A stretch of 64,000 nucleotides of DNA from TMED78 sp036337035. GTDB lineage: Bacteria > Pseudomonadota > Gammaproteobacteria > Steroidobacterales > Rariloculaceae. The translations under genes were made by a program, and so were the position numbers. Position 1 is the stretch's first letter, and every line of letters begins with the position of its first letter. Shown here in pieces: positions 1-7,427 of the stretch. The stretch lies in NCBI GenBank assembly GCA_036337035.1, contig JAYZFC010000004.1, positions 1-64,000 of the forward strand. The letters are read 5' to 3'. Under the pieces are notes generated by a model. It was not told the origin of the DNA. It saw only the letters and a list, made by a program, of their open reading frames with translations, and searched no databases.

Positions 1-20
1 TAGAATCAGTATCCTAGAAG

Positions 21-108
21 TGGTGCCCGGGGCCGGACTTGAACCGGCACGAGGTTGCCCTCGAGGGATTTTAAGTCCCTTGCGTCTACCAATTCCGCCA
101 CCCGGGCA
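21..108 (-). tRNA. tRNA-Leu (anticodon UAA)
   Basis: Read on the minus strand this is an 88-nt class II tRNA. A TGCCCGG acceptor arm pairs with CCGGGCA, followed by an encoded CCA. The anticodon loop CTTAAAA reads UAA. A long variable arm is present, closed by CGAGG/CCTCG, as expected for leucine tRNAs, and the T-loop is TTCAAGT. It is the last member of a tRNA-Gly, tRNA-Cys, tRNA-Leu series downstream of pgsA, the same order as glyW-cysT-leuZ of enterobacteria, but separated from tRNA-Cys by a protein gene. Confidence 0.96.
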
Positions 109-167
109 ACGCATGATTATGTATAGGTTATTATAATAATATTTAAAATTAAATAGTTGATTTTTAT

Positions 168-1184
168 TTAATCTAACGAACTGACAATCCTCCAATCCCT
201 AGAAAGTGCAGGGTCACAATCATAATCAGAAATGTGTAATTTTGGAGCCCAAGTATACGATATAGATCTGTTTATTGGCTCTTCCCACGAAATAGAATCA
301 AATAGTGTTATTGATAGATTAAGGTTTCCTGACACAACCTCATAGACTTCTATTACCTCTGCTGAGCTAGACATAGGATGTCCATCCCATGTTAATAACG
401 AAGGCAAAAGCAAATTAGTCTTTACTTCTAACTTGCCGTCCACCCACCTACCTGATGAATATCCCATTCTTGAAGGGATTATCTGATTATCAACAAAATC
501 ATTATCTCCCATATAAATCCGCCTTACAGCATGAAATGTTTCATACAAAATAATAATTTGATCACCCTCCTCAATAATCTGCATACCCAAAGGCTGGTCT
601 ACAATCCTCGGAAAACCTGGTGTCCTACATCTTTTTACAGGATCATCTCTTCTATCAAAGTTAGCCAGCTGCTGCTGTGTAGCATCTAACGGCTTAAGAT
701 TCTGCCAATCTGGGCCATCTCCTTCAGCCCAAGTACCAAAAATTGATGAAGATTGAGATGGCTTATCTTCTGAGCTTATGCTTATAAGATCTTCTGGAGT
801 ATTTCCACCATCTGAAACACCACGCCTAACTACTTTCCGAGTGTTGTCTGAAAAAATTACGCTTTGTAGTTTTATTCTATCTTTATCAGTTCTATGAAAA
901 TAGCCATGAATTGATATAATAGAATTGACTTTAAAGAAGTCTTGTAAAATATTCATTCTTCGAAGTATGTTAGGGCTTTCTGTTTCTATTATCCAAATTT
1001 TATCGTTGCTATCCTGAACAACAAGTTCGGCATGTGGATTACGATAATGCCAAGAAACTACCTCAAGGTTATTAAGGTTTATTATATCTTGAGAATCAAA
1101 CAAACCAGGTCCATGGTGAGCTATTAATTTATTAGAAAAAAAACAAAGAAAAGTAAAAAAATAGATTAAATAAGCTTTATACAT
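168..1184 (-). CDS. Exported DUF6152-type protein with long C-terminal extension
   Basis: The predicted product is 338 aa. The start is the ATG at 1184, with AGGG eight bases upstream. A longer reading frame continues through tRNA-Cys and is not credible. Residues 1-22 form a signal peptide ending LIA, followed directly by HHGPG. The next about 95 residues resemble DUF6152, with the HHG motif, a WHYRNPH motif and a short beta-rich domain. The remaining about 215 residues contain DPVKRCRTPGFPR and a GKLEVKTNL segment; such a C-terminal part accompanies DUF6152 in other exported proteins of marine bacteria. No enzymatic function is known to me. The gene begins 17 bases after the tRNA-Cys 3' end on the same strand, so it may be cotranscribed with the tRNA. 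Conserved His residues suggest metal binding, but that is inference. Confidence 0.8.
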   Translation of the reverse strand: MYKAYLIYFFTFLCFFSNKLIAHHGPGLFDSQDIINLNNLEVVSWHYRNPHAELVVQDSNDKIWIIETESPNILRRMNILQDFFKVNSIISIHGYFHRTDKDRIKLQSVIFSDNTRKVVRRGVSDGGNTPEDLISISSEDKPSQSSSIFGTWAEGDGPDWQNLKPLDATQQQLANFDRRDDPVKRCRTPGFPRIVDQPLGMQIIEEGDQIIILYETFHAVRRIYMGDNDFVDNQIIPSRMGYSSGRWVDGKLEVKTNLLLPSLLTWDGHPMSSSAEVIEVYEVVSGNLNLSITLFDSISWEEPINRSISYTWAPKLHISDYDCDPALSRDWRIVSSLD

Positions 1185-1201
1185 CAATTTATCCCTAGTA
1201 G

Positions 1202-1275
1202 TGGAGGCGCGGCCCGGAATCGAACCGAGGTCCGCGGCTTTGCAGGCCGCTGCATAACCACTCTGCCACCGCGCC
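1202..1275 (-). tRNA. tRNA-Cys (anticodon GCA)
   Basis: A 74-nt cloverleaf on the minus strand. The acceptor GGCGCGG pairs with CCGCGCC, then a T discriminator and encoded CCA. The anticodon stem GCGGC/GCCGC encloses loop CTGCAAA, giving GCA. The T-loop is TTCGATT. It sits between the HupE-like gene and the DUF6152 gene, both on the same strand. Confidence 0.97.
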
Positions 1276-1316
1276 AATAAAAATATAAATTGGTAAAGGA
1301 TAATTATAAGGCATCA

Positions 1317-1985
1317 TTAAGAAACTAGATACCCTGTGATTTGATAACCCATCAATACGAAACCACACATTAGTATGAAAAAGTTACACATAAAAGATTG
1401 TCGAAGAAAATATCCAGAAGCTCTCCATATTTTAAAAGCCAGCAACATAAATGTTAAAGCTATAAGTTGGCCTATTTCAACCCCTATATTAAATGAAATC
1501 ATATTCACTATTAGACCATCATCTGAAATAGCAAAATCTTGCAGCTTGGTAGCTAATCCAAATCCATGGAAAAGACCAAAAAATAAAACTGCTAATTTTA
1601 TATTAGGAGAATATTTTAGATTCTTAAATCCTCCCATATTTTCAAATGCTTTATAGACAACCGAAAACCCAATAATTGTATCAATGATATATGGGTTAAT
1701 ATGAAGGCCTGCAAGAACGCCAGTTAACAATGTTATGCTGTGACCAATAGCAAATAATGTAACAAAAATTGCAATATCTTTTAATCGATAAAGGAAAAAT
1801 ATAACACCAGCCAAAAATAGTAAGTGGTCATAGCCGGTAACCATGTGCTTAGCTCCTAAATAAATATATGGAACTATGCTTATCCCCACATTATTTATTA
1901 GAAACTGTTGATCAGTACCTACAATTCCATGAGATAGTGTCAAAGTAGAAAAAAAATATAGGAATATTGATATTGCAAACTTCAT
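1317..1985 (-). CDS. HupE/UreJ-like membrane protein
   Basis: This 222-aa protein has a signal peptide (about residues 1-18, ending TLS) and six or so hydrophobic segments. Recognisable motifs are GYDHLLFLAG near residue 51, FAIGHSITLL near residue 78 and LFHGFGLA near residue 138. They place it in the HupE/UreJ_2 family of small membrane proteins, related in name to hydrogenase- and urease-linked nickel proteins. In most bacteria family members lie far from hydrogenases and their substrate is unproven. Predicted cleavage leaves His-Gly at the mature N-terminus. It is divergent from the anchor-protein gene across 61 bp. The two families often occur as neighbours, which suggests a joint role, possibly in metal handling (inference). 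Confidence 0.85.
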   Translation of the reverse strand: MKFAISIFLYFFSTLTLSHGIVGTDQQFLINNVGISIVPYIYLGAKHMVTGYDHLLFLAGVIFFLYRLKDIAIFVTLFAIGHSITLLTGVLAGLHINPYIIDTIIGFSVVYKAFENMGGFKNLKYSPNIKLAVLFFGLFHGFGLATKLQDFAISDDGLIVNMISFNIGVEIGQLIALTFMLLAFKIWRASGYFLRQSFMCNFFILMCGFVLMGYQITGYLVS

Positions 1986-2046
1986 ATCTTTAATTGTAGC
2001 CTATATAATGAAATACATAAAATAGTTAAATTTTACTGAGGCCTCA

Positions 2047-2685
2047 ATGAAGAATGAAAAAAATAAAAACCTATTCTCTAGCATTTTCTTTGCAATAATT
2101 TTAGCAATAGCACTTCTTGTAATTATTATACTTCCAACAGAATATGGCATTGACCCAACAGGTCTTGGTCAGAAAATTGGTCTTAAGGAATTAAATACTC
2201 AACCAACTATGTCAATTCAGATCCCTGATGTTGTTGGACAGAATCTAGATATTGATACTATAGAAATACCTTTACCAGGAGACCCTATACCTCTTCCCAA
2301 CCCAAATGTTTATAAAGAAAGCTTAAGTTTGCCAAAATCACAGATATACGAAATCACTATGGGTGCATTTGAAGCCTCTGAATTTAAAGCCATAATGAGC
2401 ACTGGACAAATGCTAATCTTTAGCTGGGAAGTTAGTAATGATGGTTTAATTTATTCTGATTTTCATGGTCATGGTCCAAACTGGGAAGAAAGCGCCTTTG
2501 TAAGATATCAGGAACATGGCACAATAGAAGGTATCAATAATAGCCAAGGATCGCTAATTGCCTCATTTGAAGGAGAGCATGGTTGGTTTTGGCTTAATCT
2601 AAACGACTTTCCTATCACAATCACTCTTAAGCTTGATGGCTATTATAATGATATTATTGACTACGGTATTCTACCTGGATACTAA
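2047..2685 (+). CDS. Single-pass transmembrane anchor protein
   Basis: The product is 212 aa. Residues 11-29 form one strong transmembrane helix, followed by EYGIDPTGLGQKIGL, the hallmark of proteins usually named 'transmembrane anchor protein' and found beside HupE/UreJ genes. A linker with PLPGDPIPLPNP leads to a periplasmic beta-sandwich-like domain (about 95-212). That domain has two histidine-aromatic patches, DFHGHGPNW and EGEHGWFW, probably functional. The ATG at 2047 follows a GAGG with five bases between. It is divergent from the HupE-like gene and lies five bases before gloB. Biochemical function is unknown to me; the His-rich patches would suit metal binding, but nothing in the sequence proves it. 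Confidence 0.8.
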   Translation: MKNEKNKNLFSSIFFAIILAIALLVIIILPTEYGIDPTGLGQKIGLKELNTQPTMSIQIPDVVGQNLDIDTIEIPLPGDPIPLPNPNVYKESLSLPKSQIYEITMGAFEASEFKAIMSTGQMLIFSWEVSNDGLIYSDFHGHGPNWEESAFVRYQEHGTIEGINNSQGSLIASFEGEHGWFWLNLNDFPITITLKLDGYYNDIIDYGILPGY

Positions 2686-2690
2686 TCTTA

Positions 2691-3482
2691 ATGATTGTTG
2701 AACAAATTTGGACTAACAACTCATATAGAAATTTTAATTATTTAATTGCATGTGATGAAACAGGTGAAGCAGTAGCAATAGATCCACTAGATTATGATAA
2801 ATGCTACACCATTGCTAAAAATAATTATTGGGATATTACACATATCATTAATACTCACCATCATCAAGATCATACAGGAGGAAATGAGGCTTTAATATCT
2901 AAAACAAATGCCAAATTACTTGCTCATAAAAACGCTAAAAAACTTATTGCAGGGATTGATATTGGACTATCAGCAGGTCAAATTATAAAAATTGGTAAAT
3001 CAATTGAACTAGAAGTCCTCGATACTCCAGGACATACTATGAGCCATGTTTGTCTATTATCACGCTCTAATAAGTTATGTCTTTTTTCTGGTGATACACT
3101 ATTTAATGCAGGTGTTGGTAATTGTCATAACGGAGGAAATGCTAATAGTCTATATGAAACTTATAGAGATATATTATTTAATTTAGATGACAAAACCTTA
3201 TTGTATCCAGGCCATGATTATATAGAAAATAATATTAACTTTACTATTCATCTTGAACCTAATAATCAATATGCATTAGATCTACTAAAGCAAGTCTCCA
3301 ATCAAAATCCTAATAATGCTTTTACCTCTAGTATAGGCATAGAAAAAAAAATTAACACATTCTTTCGTCTAGAAAATCAGTCTATTATTAAAAATCTTAT
3401 TTCAACTAAACCTGATCTAAAAAAGAAAATAAATAAAAAAAATGTCTTTCTAGCTCTTAGAGAATTAAGAAATAAATGGTAG
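2691..3482 (+). CDS. gloB: Hydroxyacylglutathione hydrolase (glyoxalase II)
   Basis: A 263-aa metallo-beta-lactamase-fold hydrolase that would release D-lactate from S-D-lactoylglutathione in the cytosol. The binuclear metal motif THHHQDH is at residues 55-61. Further metal ligands are His115 in DTPGHT, Asp135 in SGDTLF and His175 in YPGHDY. The C-terminal part ends FLALRELRNKW, matching the substrate-binding C-terminal domain of gloB, and the length fits the family (about 250-260). The start lies five bases after the anchor-protein stop and lacks a clear ribosome binding site, so translation may be coupled. It converges on the beta-trefoil gene, with only four bases between the stops. Glyoxalase I is not in the window. 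Confidence 0.93.
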   Translation: MIVEQIWTNNSYRNFNYLIACDETGEAVAIDPLDYDKCYTIAKNNYWDITHIINTHHHQDHTGGNEALISKTNAKLLAHKNAKKLIAGIDIGLSAGQIIKIGKSIELEVLDTPGHTMSHVCLLSRSNKLCLFSGDTLFNAGVGNCHNGGNANSLYETYRDILFNLDDKTLLYPGHDYIENNINFTIHLEPNNQYALDLLKQVSNQNPNNAFTSSIGIEKKINTFFRLENQSIIKNLISTKPDLKKKINKKNVFLALRELRNKW

Positions 3483-3486
3483 CTAT

Positions 3487-4026
3487 CTAGTCAATCTCTT
3501 TCCTTGTTCTCCATTTTTGCCTATAAGATAAATCCTTACTGCACTCTTCAATAGTAAGAGCTCTTATTAAATGACCGGCGGGGCTCATTCCCATACCACC
3601 TAAGACACTTGGACCTGGGCCAGCAGTAACACAATAATGTGGCAAAGTTAAAGGGGTTATTGATCCATCAATATTAAACTTAAAGGCTTGTTCTGGTATC
3701 TCTTCACAATCTTTAAGGGTTAAGCTGTCGCCAGATTCTTGGCTATTTAAACTCATGCAAACATTAAAACCATCAAGCTTAAAAATATCATACTTAATAA
3801 GGCTTTCATTAAAAGCTTGATCAATAGCTAATTGACCTTGATAGCTATAACAGGTATGAGTTTGAAGACCATCATCTGGTCTGGCATTATGCTGAAATCC
3901 TCTAGTATCGAAACAAAATCCTCTTGGCTCATCAAGCTTATCCTGCAAAGTTATCTCTACTAATGATTCTTGTGCAAACAAGTTATATGAAAATAAAGTT
4001 ATTTGGAATAGTAGAAGTTTAATCAT
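3487..4026 (-). CDS. Secreted ricin-type beta-trefoil (lectin-like) protein
   Basis: A 179-aa protein with a signal peptide (about 1-18, ending LFA). The mature part contains six cysteines, at residues 38, 59, 90, 107, 132 and 162. They fall in three consecutive pairs, each followed or preceded by a Q-x-(W/F/T)-like motif such as LQTHTCYS, EQAFKF and RQKWRT. That threefold pattern is typical of ricin-type beta-trefoil domains, which bind sugars or glycans. There is no attached enzyme domain, so this would be a free-standing secreted domain. Its leader carries TCATGGGAGATA before the ATG, shared with the VOC gene at 9450. A Fur-box-like site lies in the gap upstream. Ligand unknown; the fold call is from spacing and motifs only. 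Confidence 0.7.
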   Translation of the reverse strand: MIKLLLFQITLFSYNLFAQESLVEITLQDKLDEPRGFCFDTRGFQHNARPDDGLQTHTCYSYQGQLAIDQAFNESLIKYDIFKLDGFNVCMSLNSQESGDSLTLKDCEEIPEQAFKFNIDGSITPLTLPHYCVTAGPGPSVLGGMGMSPAGHLIRALTIEECSKDLSYRQKWRTRKEID

Positions 4027-4198
4027 AACTATCTCCCATGATATTTGATTGCATTAGCGCAAATATTATATAAATAATAAAACTATGATAATTTATTTCT
4101 CTGTATCTTAAAAGTAATGATTATCAATTAAAAAAGCTTTAATTCTATTTGGTAGTAGAATATTAGCCCCTAATTATTAATGTAAATTACTATAATTT

Positions 4199-4217
4199 GG
4201 TAATAATTATCATTAAC
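4199..4217. promoter_or_regulatory. Candidate Fur box
   Basis: The 19 bases match the gammaproteobacterial Fur consensus GATAATGATAATCATTATC at 15 of 19 positions. A weaker second site (12 of 19) is at 4113-4131. Both lie in the 267-bp gap between the divergent beta-trefoil gene and the 85-aa gene, the stronger one about 77 bp before the latter. The AT-rich background makes partial matches common, so this is only a candidate. Confidence 0.35.
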
Positions 4218-4269
4218 GAAGAAGAATAATTTAATCATTGAATAATATTATTTTTAATACAAAATAATC

Positions 4270-4285
4270 CCTAGTTTCAACTAGG
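4270..4285 (+). promoter_or_regulatory. Hairpin overlapping the ribosome binding site
   Basis: CCTAGT and ACTAGG form a perfect 6-bp stem around the loop TTCA. The 3' arm runs into AGGAG (4283-4287), the Shine-Dalgarno of the ATG at 4294. In RNA the stem would bury half of that site, so it could damp or condition translation, or protect the 5' end of the transcript. Confidence 0.45.
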
Positions 4286-4293
4286 AGTAAATA

Positions 4294-4551
4294 ATGAATA
4301 ATCTTTATAATGCTGCTTTAAGTCACTGGAATGCAAAAAAGGACGAAGCAATTGCTACCTTAGAACTATATTTTAATAATAGTGTTGGCATAGGAGAGCA
4401 TAGCGCTATTTTAGATGAAATCAACAAATGGACAAATGAGTTGTCGCAAGCAGACGATAATTTACAATCTCTTGAAAATTATTTTAACTCTGAAGGCAAG
4501 CCAATAGATAATAAAAATAGAAAAGCTAGCGTAAAACCCATTAAGGAATAA
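4294..4551 (+). CDS. Small acidic protein of unknown function
   Basis: An 85-aa reading frame with a good ribosome binding site (AGGAG, six bases before ATG) preceded by a hairpin. The protein is helical and charged, begins LYNAALSHWNAKKDEAIA, and carries no signal peptide, membrane segment or cysteine. A conserved-looking stretch NNSVGIGEHS sits at residues 28-37, and a heptad-like region (about 41-68) suggests a helical hairpin. I do not recognise a characterised family. It stands alone on its strand between the divergent beta-trefoil gene and the convergent SMR gene, within the accessory block that separates two tRNA genes. Possible Fur control is noted under the upstream site. Confidence 0.65.
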   Translation: MNNLYNAALSHWNAKKDEAIATLELYFNNSVGIGEHSAILDEINKWTNELSQADDNLQSLENYFNSEGKPIDNKNRKASVKPIKE

Positions 4552-4554
4552 TTA

Positions 4555-4884
4555 TCATCTAGGCAATGATTCAGAAAATAAATTAATAATTACTACGCCA
4601 GCAATAATTAATATAGTGCCAGCTATTGCAGGAAAATCTAAATACTCGTTATAAAATAGTACTCCAACTATTGTAACTAGAAATATTCCTAGCCCAGACC
4701 AAATTGCATAAGCTATCCCTAAAGGAAGAGCTCTGATAGCTAAAGCAAAAAAGTAAAATGACACAAGATAGCCAAAAATAACAACAATAGATGGAATAAT
4801 TTTTGTAAACCCTTCTGTTAGCTTGATCGATGAAGTAGCTATAACTTCAGAAAGAATAGCCATTGATAGATAAAAATATGTCAT
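4555..4884 (-). CDS. emrE: Small multidrug resistance (SMR) family exporter, EmrE-like
   Basis: A 109-aa protein of four transmembrane helices that would export cationic compounds by proton antiport as an antiparallel dimer. The essential glutamate is seen in ILSEVIATSSIKL (residue 13 from the chosen start, Glu14 in EmrE). SEGF/TEGF and GIAYAIWSGLGI are strongly EmrE-like, and IIAGVVIINL closes helix 4. Length fits the family (about 105-110). The second of two in-frame ATGs (4884) is preferred because AGG lies eight bases before it; the first (4890) has only three. The gene starts 21 bases after the tRNA-Gly 3' end on the same strand. Substrate range cannot be told. Confidence 0.9.
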   Translation of the reverse strand: MTYFYLSMAILSEVIATSSIKLTEGFTKIIPSIVVIFGYLVSFYFFALAIRALPLGIAYAIWSGLGIFLVTIVGVLFYNEYLDFPAIAGTILIIAGVVIINLFSESLPR

Positions 4885-4905
4885 ATGCATAACCTGATAT
4901 TAAAA

Positions 4906-4981
4906 TGGAGCGACTGAACGGGTTCGAACCGTCGACCTGTACCTTGGCAAGGTACCGCTCTACCAACTGAGCTACAGTCGC
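4906..4981 (-). tRNA. tRNA-Gly (anticodon GCC)
   Basis: A 76-nt cloverleaf on the minus strand. Acceptor GCGACTG pairs with CAGTCGC, then discriminator T and encoded CCA. The anticodon loop TTGCCAA gives GCC, and the T-arm loop is TTCGAAC. It lies 76 bp behind pgsA on the same strand, as glyW does in enterobacteria. Confidence 0.97.
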
Positions 4982-5057
4982 TTAATTTTAGTTCTGTAAT
5001 TTTGCCTTCTTTATTACCTACTTTCAATAAGATAATTAATAGTAAGTAAAATCTAAA

Positions 5058-5609
5058 TTACCTAAAGTATGAAGAAGCTAGCCTCAAGTATTCAAACATT
5101 GTCCAAAGTGTTAATAATGAAGCTAAGAATACCAGTAATAAACCAATTTCATATACTGGCAAACCTAGAAATGTTTGCTGATAAAGCATCAAGCCTATAC
5201 CAATCAGCTGGAGAGCTGTTTTCCACTTAGCAGAGTAGGAAACTGCAAGAACTTTCTCTTTTTTTAAGGTTGATATCCACTCACGTAAACCAGATATAGT
5301 AATTTCTCTAGCTACAATAATTAATGTTATAAATGCAATAAATACGCTTGGATCACTATATAACAAAAGTATAAGACAGGAAGAAACTAGCAACTTATCA
5401 GCAATTGGATCAAGAAAGGCACCTATGTCAGTAATCTGATTTAATCTTCTAGCAAGAAAACCATCAAGCCAATCTGTTAAAGCAGCTATAAAGAAAAGAG
5501 CTCCTGAAGCTGGCCTTGCCCATTCAAACGGCAAAAAAAATAAAAAAATAATCAAAGGGATAAAGATAACCCTTGTGAAAGTAAGTAATATGGGTAGATT
5601 GTAATTCAT
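5058..5609 (-). CDS. pgsA: CDP-diacylglycerol--glycerol-3-phosphate 3-phosphatidyltransferase
   Basis: A 183-aa inner-membrane enzyme that makes phosphatidylglycerol phosphate, the committed step to phosphatidylglycerol and cardiolipin. The CDP-alcohol phosphotransferase signature is complete: Asp46, Asp49-Gly50, Ala53-Arg54, Gly63, Asp67 and Asp71. About four to six hydrophobic helices cover the protein and the length is that of bacterial PgsA. It follows uvrC by seven bases, an arrangement kept across gammaproteobacteria, and is followed by tRNA-Gly. Probably transcribed with uvrC. Confidence 0.96.
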   Translation of the reverse strand: MNYNLPILLTFTRVIFIPLIIFLFFLPFEWARPASGALFFIAALTDWLDGFLARRLNQITDIGAFLDPIADKLLVSSCLILLLYSDPSVFIAFITLIIVAREITISGLREWISTLKKEKVLAVSYSAKWKTALQLIGIGLMLYQQTFLGLPVYEIGLLLVFLASLLTLWTMFEYLRLASSYFR

Positions 5610-5616
5610 ATTCTAA

Positions 5617-7419
5617 CTAATATCTTAGATGTTTAAATATCCTCTCAGCTAAGGTTAGTGAAACTCCTTCTACCTTTCTTAGTTCGTCTATAGTAGCTTT
5701 TGTTATACCTTGTAGTCCACCAAATTGTTTCAATAAAGACCGTCTTCTAGCTAATCCAATGCCTTTAATATTATCTAAAGGCGAAGAAATAAAGCTTTTT
5801 GATCTGCTAATCCTATGTGACTCTATAGCAAAACGATGGGCTTCATCACGAATTTCTTGGACTAAATATAATGAGCTCTTATCTATAGATAATTTGGTTG
5901 GCTTATTATTCTCAATAGTATATATAGTATCATTCTTATAATTTCTATTCTTACCCTTAGCAATAGAAAGAATAATAATATCTGAGCTAATCTCCTTTAT
6001 TGTTTTATAAGCTTTTGCAATCTGCCCCTTACCACCATCAATTATCAACACATCTGGATAATCTAATTCTTTAATAGAACCAAGAAATCTTCTCTCAATA
6101 GCTTGACATAAAGCATGGTAATCATCAGCAGGAATAATATTACTAATATTGAACTTTTTATAGAGATTTTTAACTGGTCCTTCTCTATTAAATCGAATAC
6201 AAGATGCCACAGTATTTTTTCCACTAATATGACTAACATCAAAACATTCGATATTTAAATTATTTTTATTTAAATTAAGACAATGAGCTAATGAGCTAAA
6301 CTTTTCTTTCAATCTATGATATTTATTTTGGTTTAGTGTTAATAAATGCAAAGAATTATCATAAGCCATTTTCAATAACTTTAATCTTTCACCTCTTACA
6401 TTAACTTTTAGGGAGACTTTTTGATTTGATAAGTATGCCAATCTATTTTCTAAAGATATTAGACTGTTAGGCTCATAATTCAAGATAATTTCTTTAGGTG
6501 GAATTCTATTATCATAATATTGTAATAAGAATATCTTAAGTATTTCCTGATATGTAAAATCTAACTGAGGTTTATCAATAAAGCTCTTGCTCCCTATCAG
6601 CTCCCCTCTTCTATAATTAAAAACTGATATACAGTACTTATCAAATTTTTTTATTAATGCAATAACATCAAAATTTCCAGATGGTAAAGATACAATTTGC
6701 TCTGATTGAATATTCTTAAGATCTACTAGCTGATTCCTCAAAATTGCAGCTTTTTCATAATCTAGATTAGCTGATGCATTTTCCATTTTTTTTATTATGC
6801 TCTTCATCACTCTCTTATCTTTTCCCTTTAAAAAATACTCAGCATTATTTATGTCTTGCTGATATTCTGCTGCAGAAATCATATTTACACAGGGGGCGCT
6901 ACATCGATCTATCTGATACTGAAGACAAGGTCTAGATCTATTTGAAAAATATATATCATTACAAGTCCTTATTTTAAACATCTTCTGAAGTTGGCTTATC
7001 GCAACTCTTACCGATGAAGAGCTCGGATATGGTCCATAGAGTAAATGTCCCTCTTTCCTTTTTCCTCTATAAAATGATAATTGTGGAAATTTATGTTTAG
7101 AGCCTACCTTAATAAAAGGAAAGCTTTTATCATCTCTTAAAATAATATTGTACTTCGGCTTATGATTTTTAATTAGGTTATGCTCTAAAATAAGGCTTTC
7201 TAGATCACCCCTTGTTACTGTAAATTCAATACTTTTAATAGATTGAATCATAGAGGTTGTTTTATTGTCTTTAGCAGATTTACTAAAATAACTAGCTACT
7301 CTTTTCTTCAAATTATTGGCCTTGCCAATATATATAACCTTACCAGATACATTTAGCATCTTATAAATACCAGGCATTTCCGGTAAAGATGAAATAAATT
7401 GCTTAATATTGGAGCCCAA
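5617..7419 (-). CDS. uvrC: UvrABC excinuclease subunit C
   Basis: A 600-aa nuclease that makes both incisions in nucleotide excision repair with UvrA/UvrB. Domains in order: GIY-YIG nuclease (GIY at 17-19, YIG at 30-32), a cysteine-bearing region (RPCLQYQIDRCSAPC near 163-177), a UVR motif around 205-240 that binds UvrB, the RNase H-like second nuclease (CFDVSHISG, then IIDGGKGQ), and tandem helix-hairpin-helix motifs at the C-terminus. The only start placing enough residues before GIY is TTG at 7419, eight bases after the DAHP synthase stop, without a clear ribosome binding site. Length is typical. Coupled with pgsA. Confidence 0.96.
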   Translation of the reverse strand: MGSNIKQFISSLPEMPGIYKMLNVSGKVIYIGKANNLKKRVASYFSKSAKDNKTTSMIQSIKSIEFTVTRGDLESLILEHNLIKNHKPKYNIILRDDKSFPFIKVGSKHKFPQLSFYRGKRKEGHLLYGPYPSSSSVRVAISQLQKMFKIRTCNDIYFSNRSRPCLQYQIDRCSAPCVNMISAAEYQQDINNAEYFLKGKDKRVMKSIIKKMENASANLDYEKAAILRNQLVDLKNIQSEQIVSLPSGNFDVIALIKKFDKYCISVFNYRRGELIGSKSFIDKPQLDFTYQEILKIFLLQYYDNRIPPKEIILNYEPNSLISLENRLAYLSNQKVSLKVNVRGERLKLLKMAYDNSLHLLTLNQNKYHRLKEKFSSLAHCLNLNKNNLNIECFDVSHISGKNTVASCIRFNREGPVKNLYKKFNISNIIPADDYHALCQAIERRFLGSIKELDYPDVLIIDGGKGQIAKAYKTIKEISSDIIILSIAKGKNRNYKNDTIYTIENNKPTKLSIDKSSLYLVQEIRDEAHRFAIESHRISRSKSFISSPLDNIKGIGLARRRSLLKQFGGLQGITKATIDELRKVEGVSLTLAERIFKHLRY

Positions 7420-7427
7420 ATTTAATG

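Noticed and set aside
10..1204. Three similar stretches around CTAGG(G)AT (10-23, 195-208, 1190-1204) as possible attachment repeats
   Set aside because: The copies differ by indels. One serves as the ribosome binding site of the DUF6152 gene, one is coding, and there is no integrase.
1185..1277. N-terminal extension of the DUF6152 reading frame through tRNA-Cys
   Set aside because: It translates tRNA sequence; a proper signal peptide and ribosome binding site exist for the ATG at 1184.
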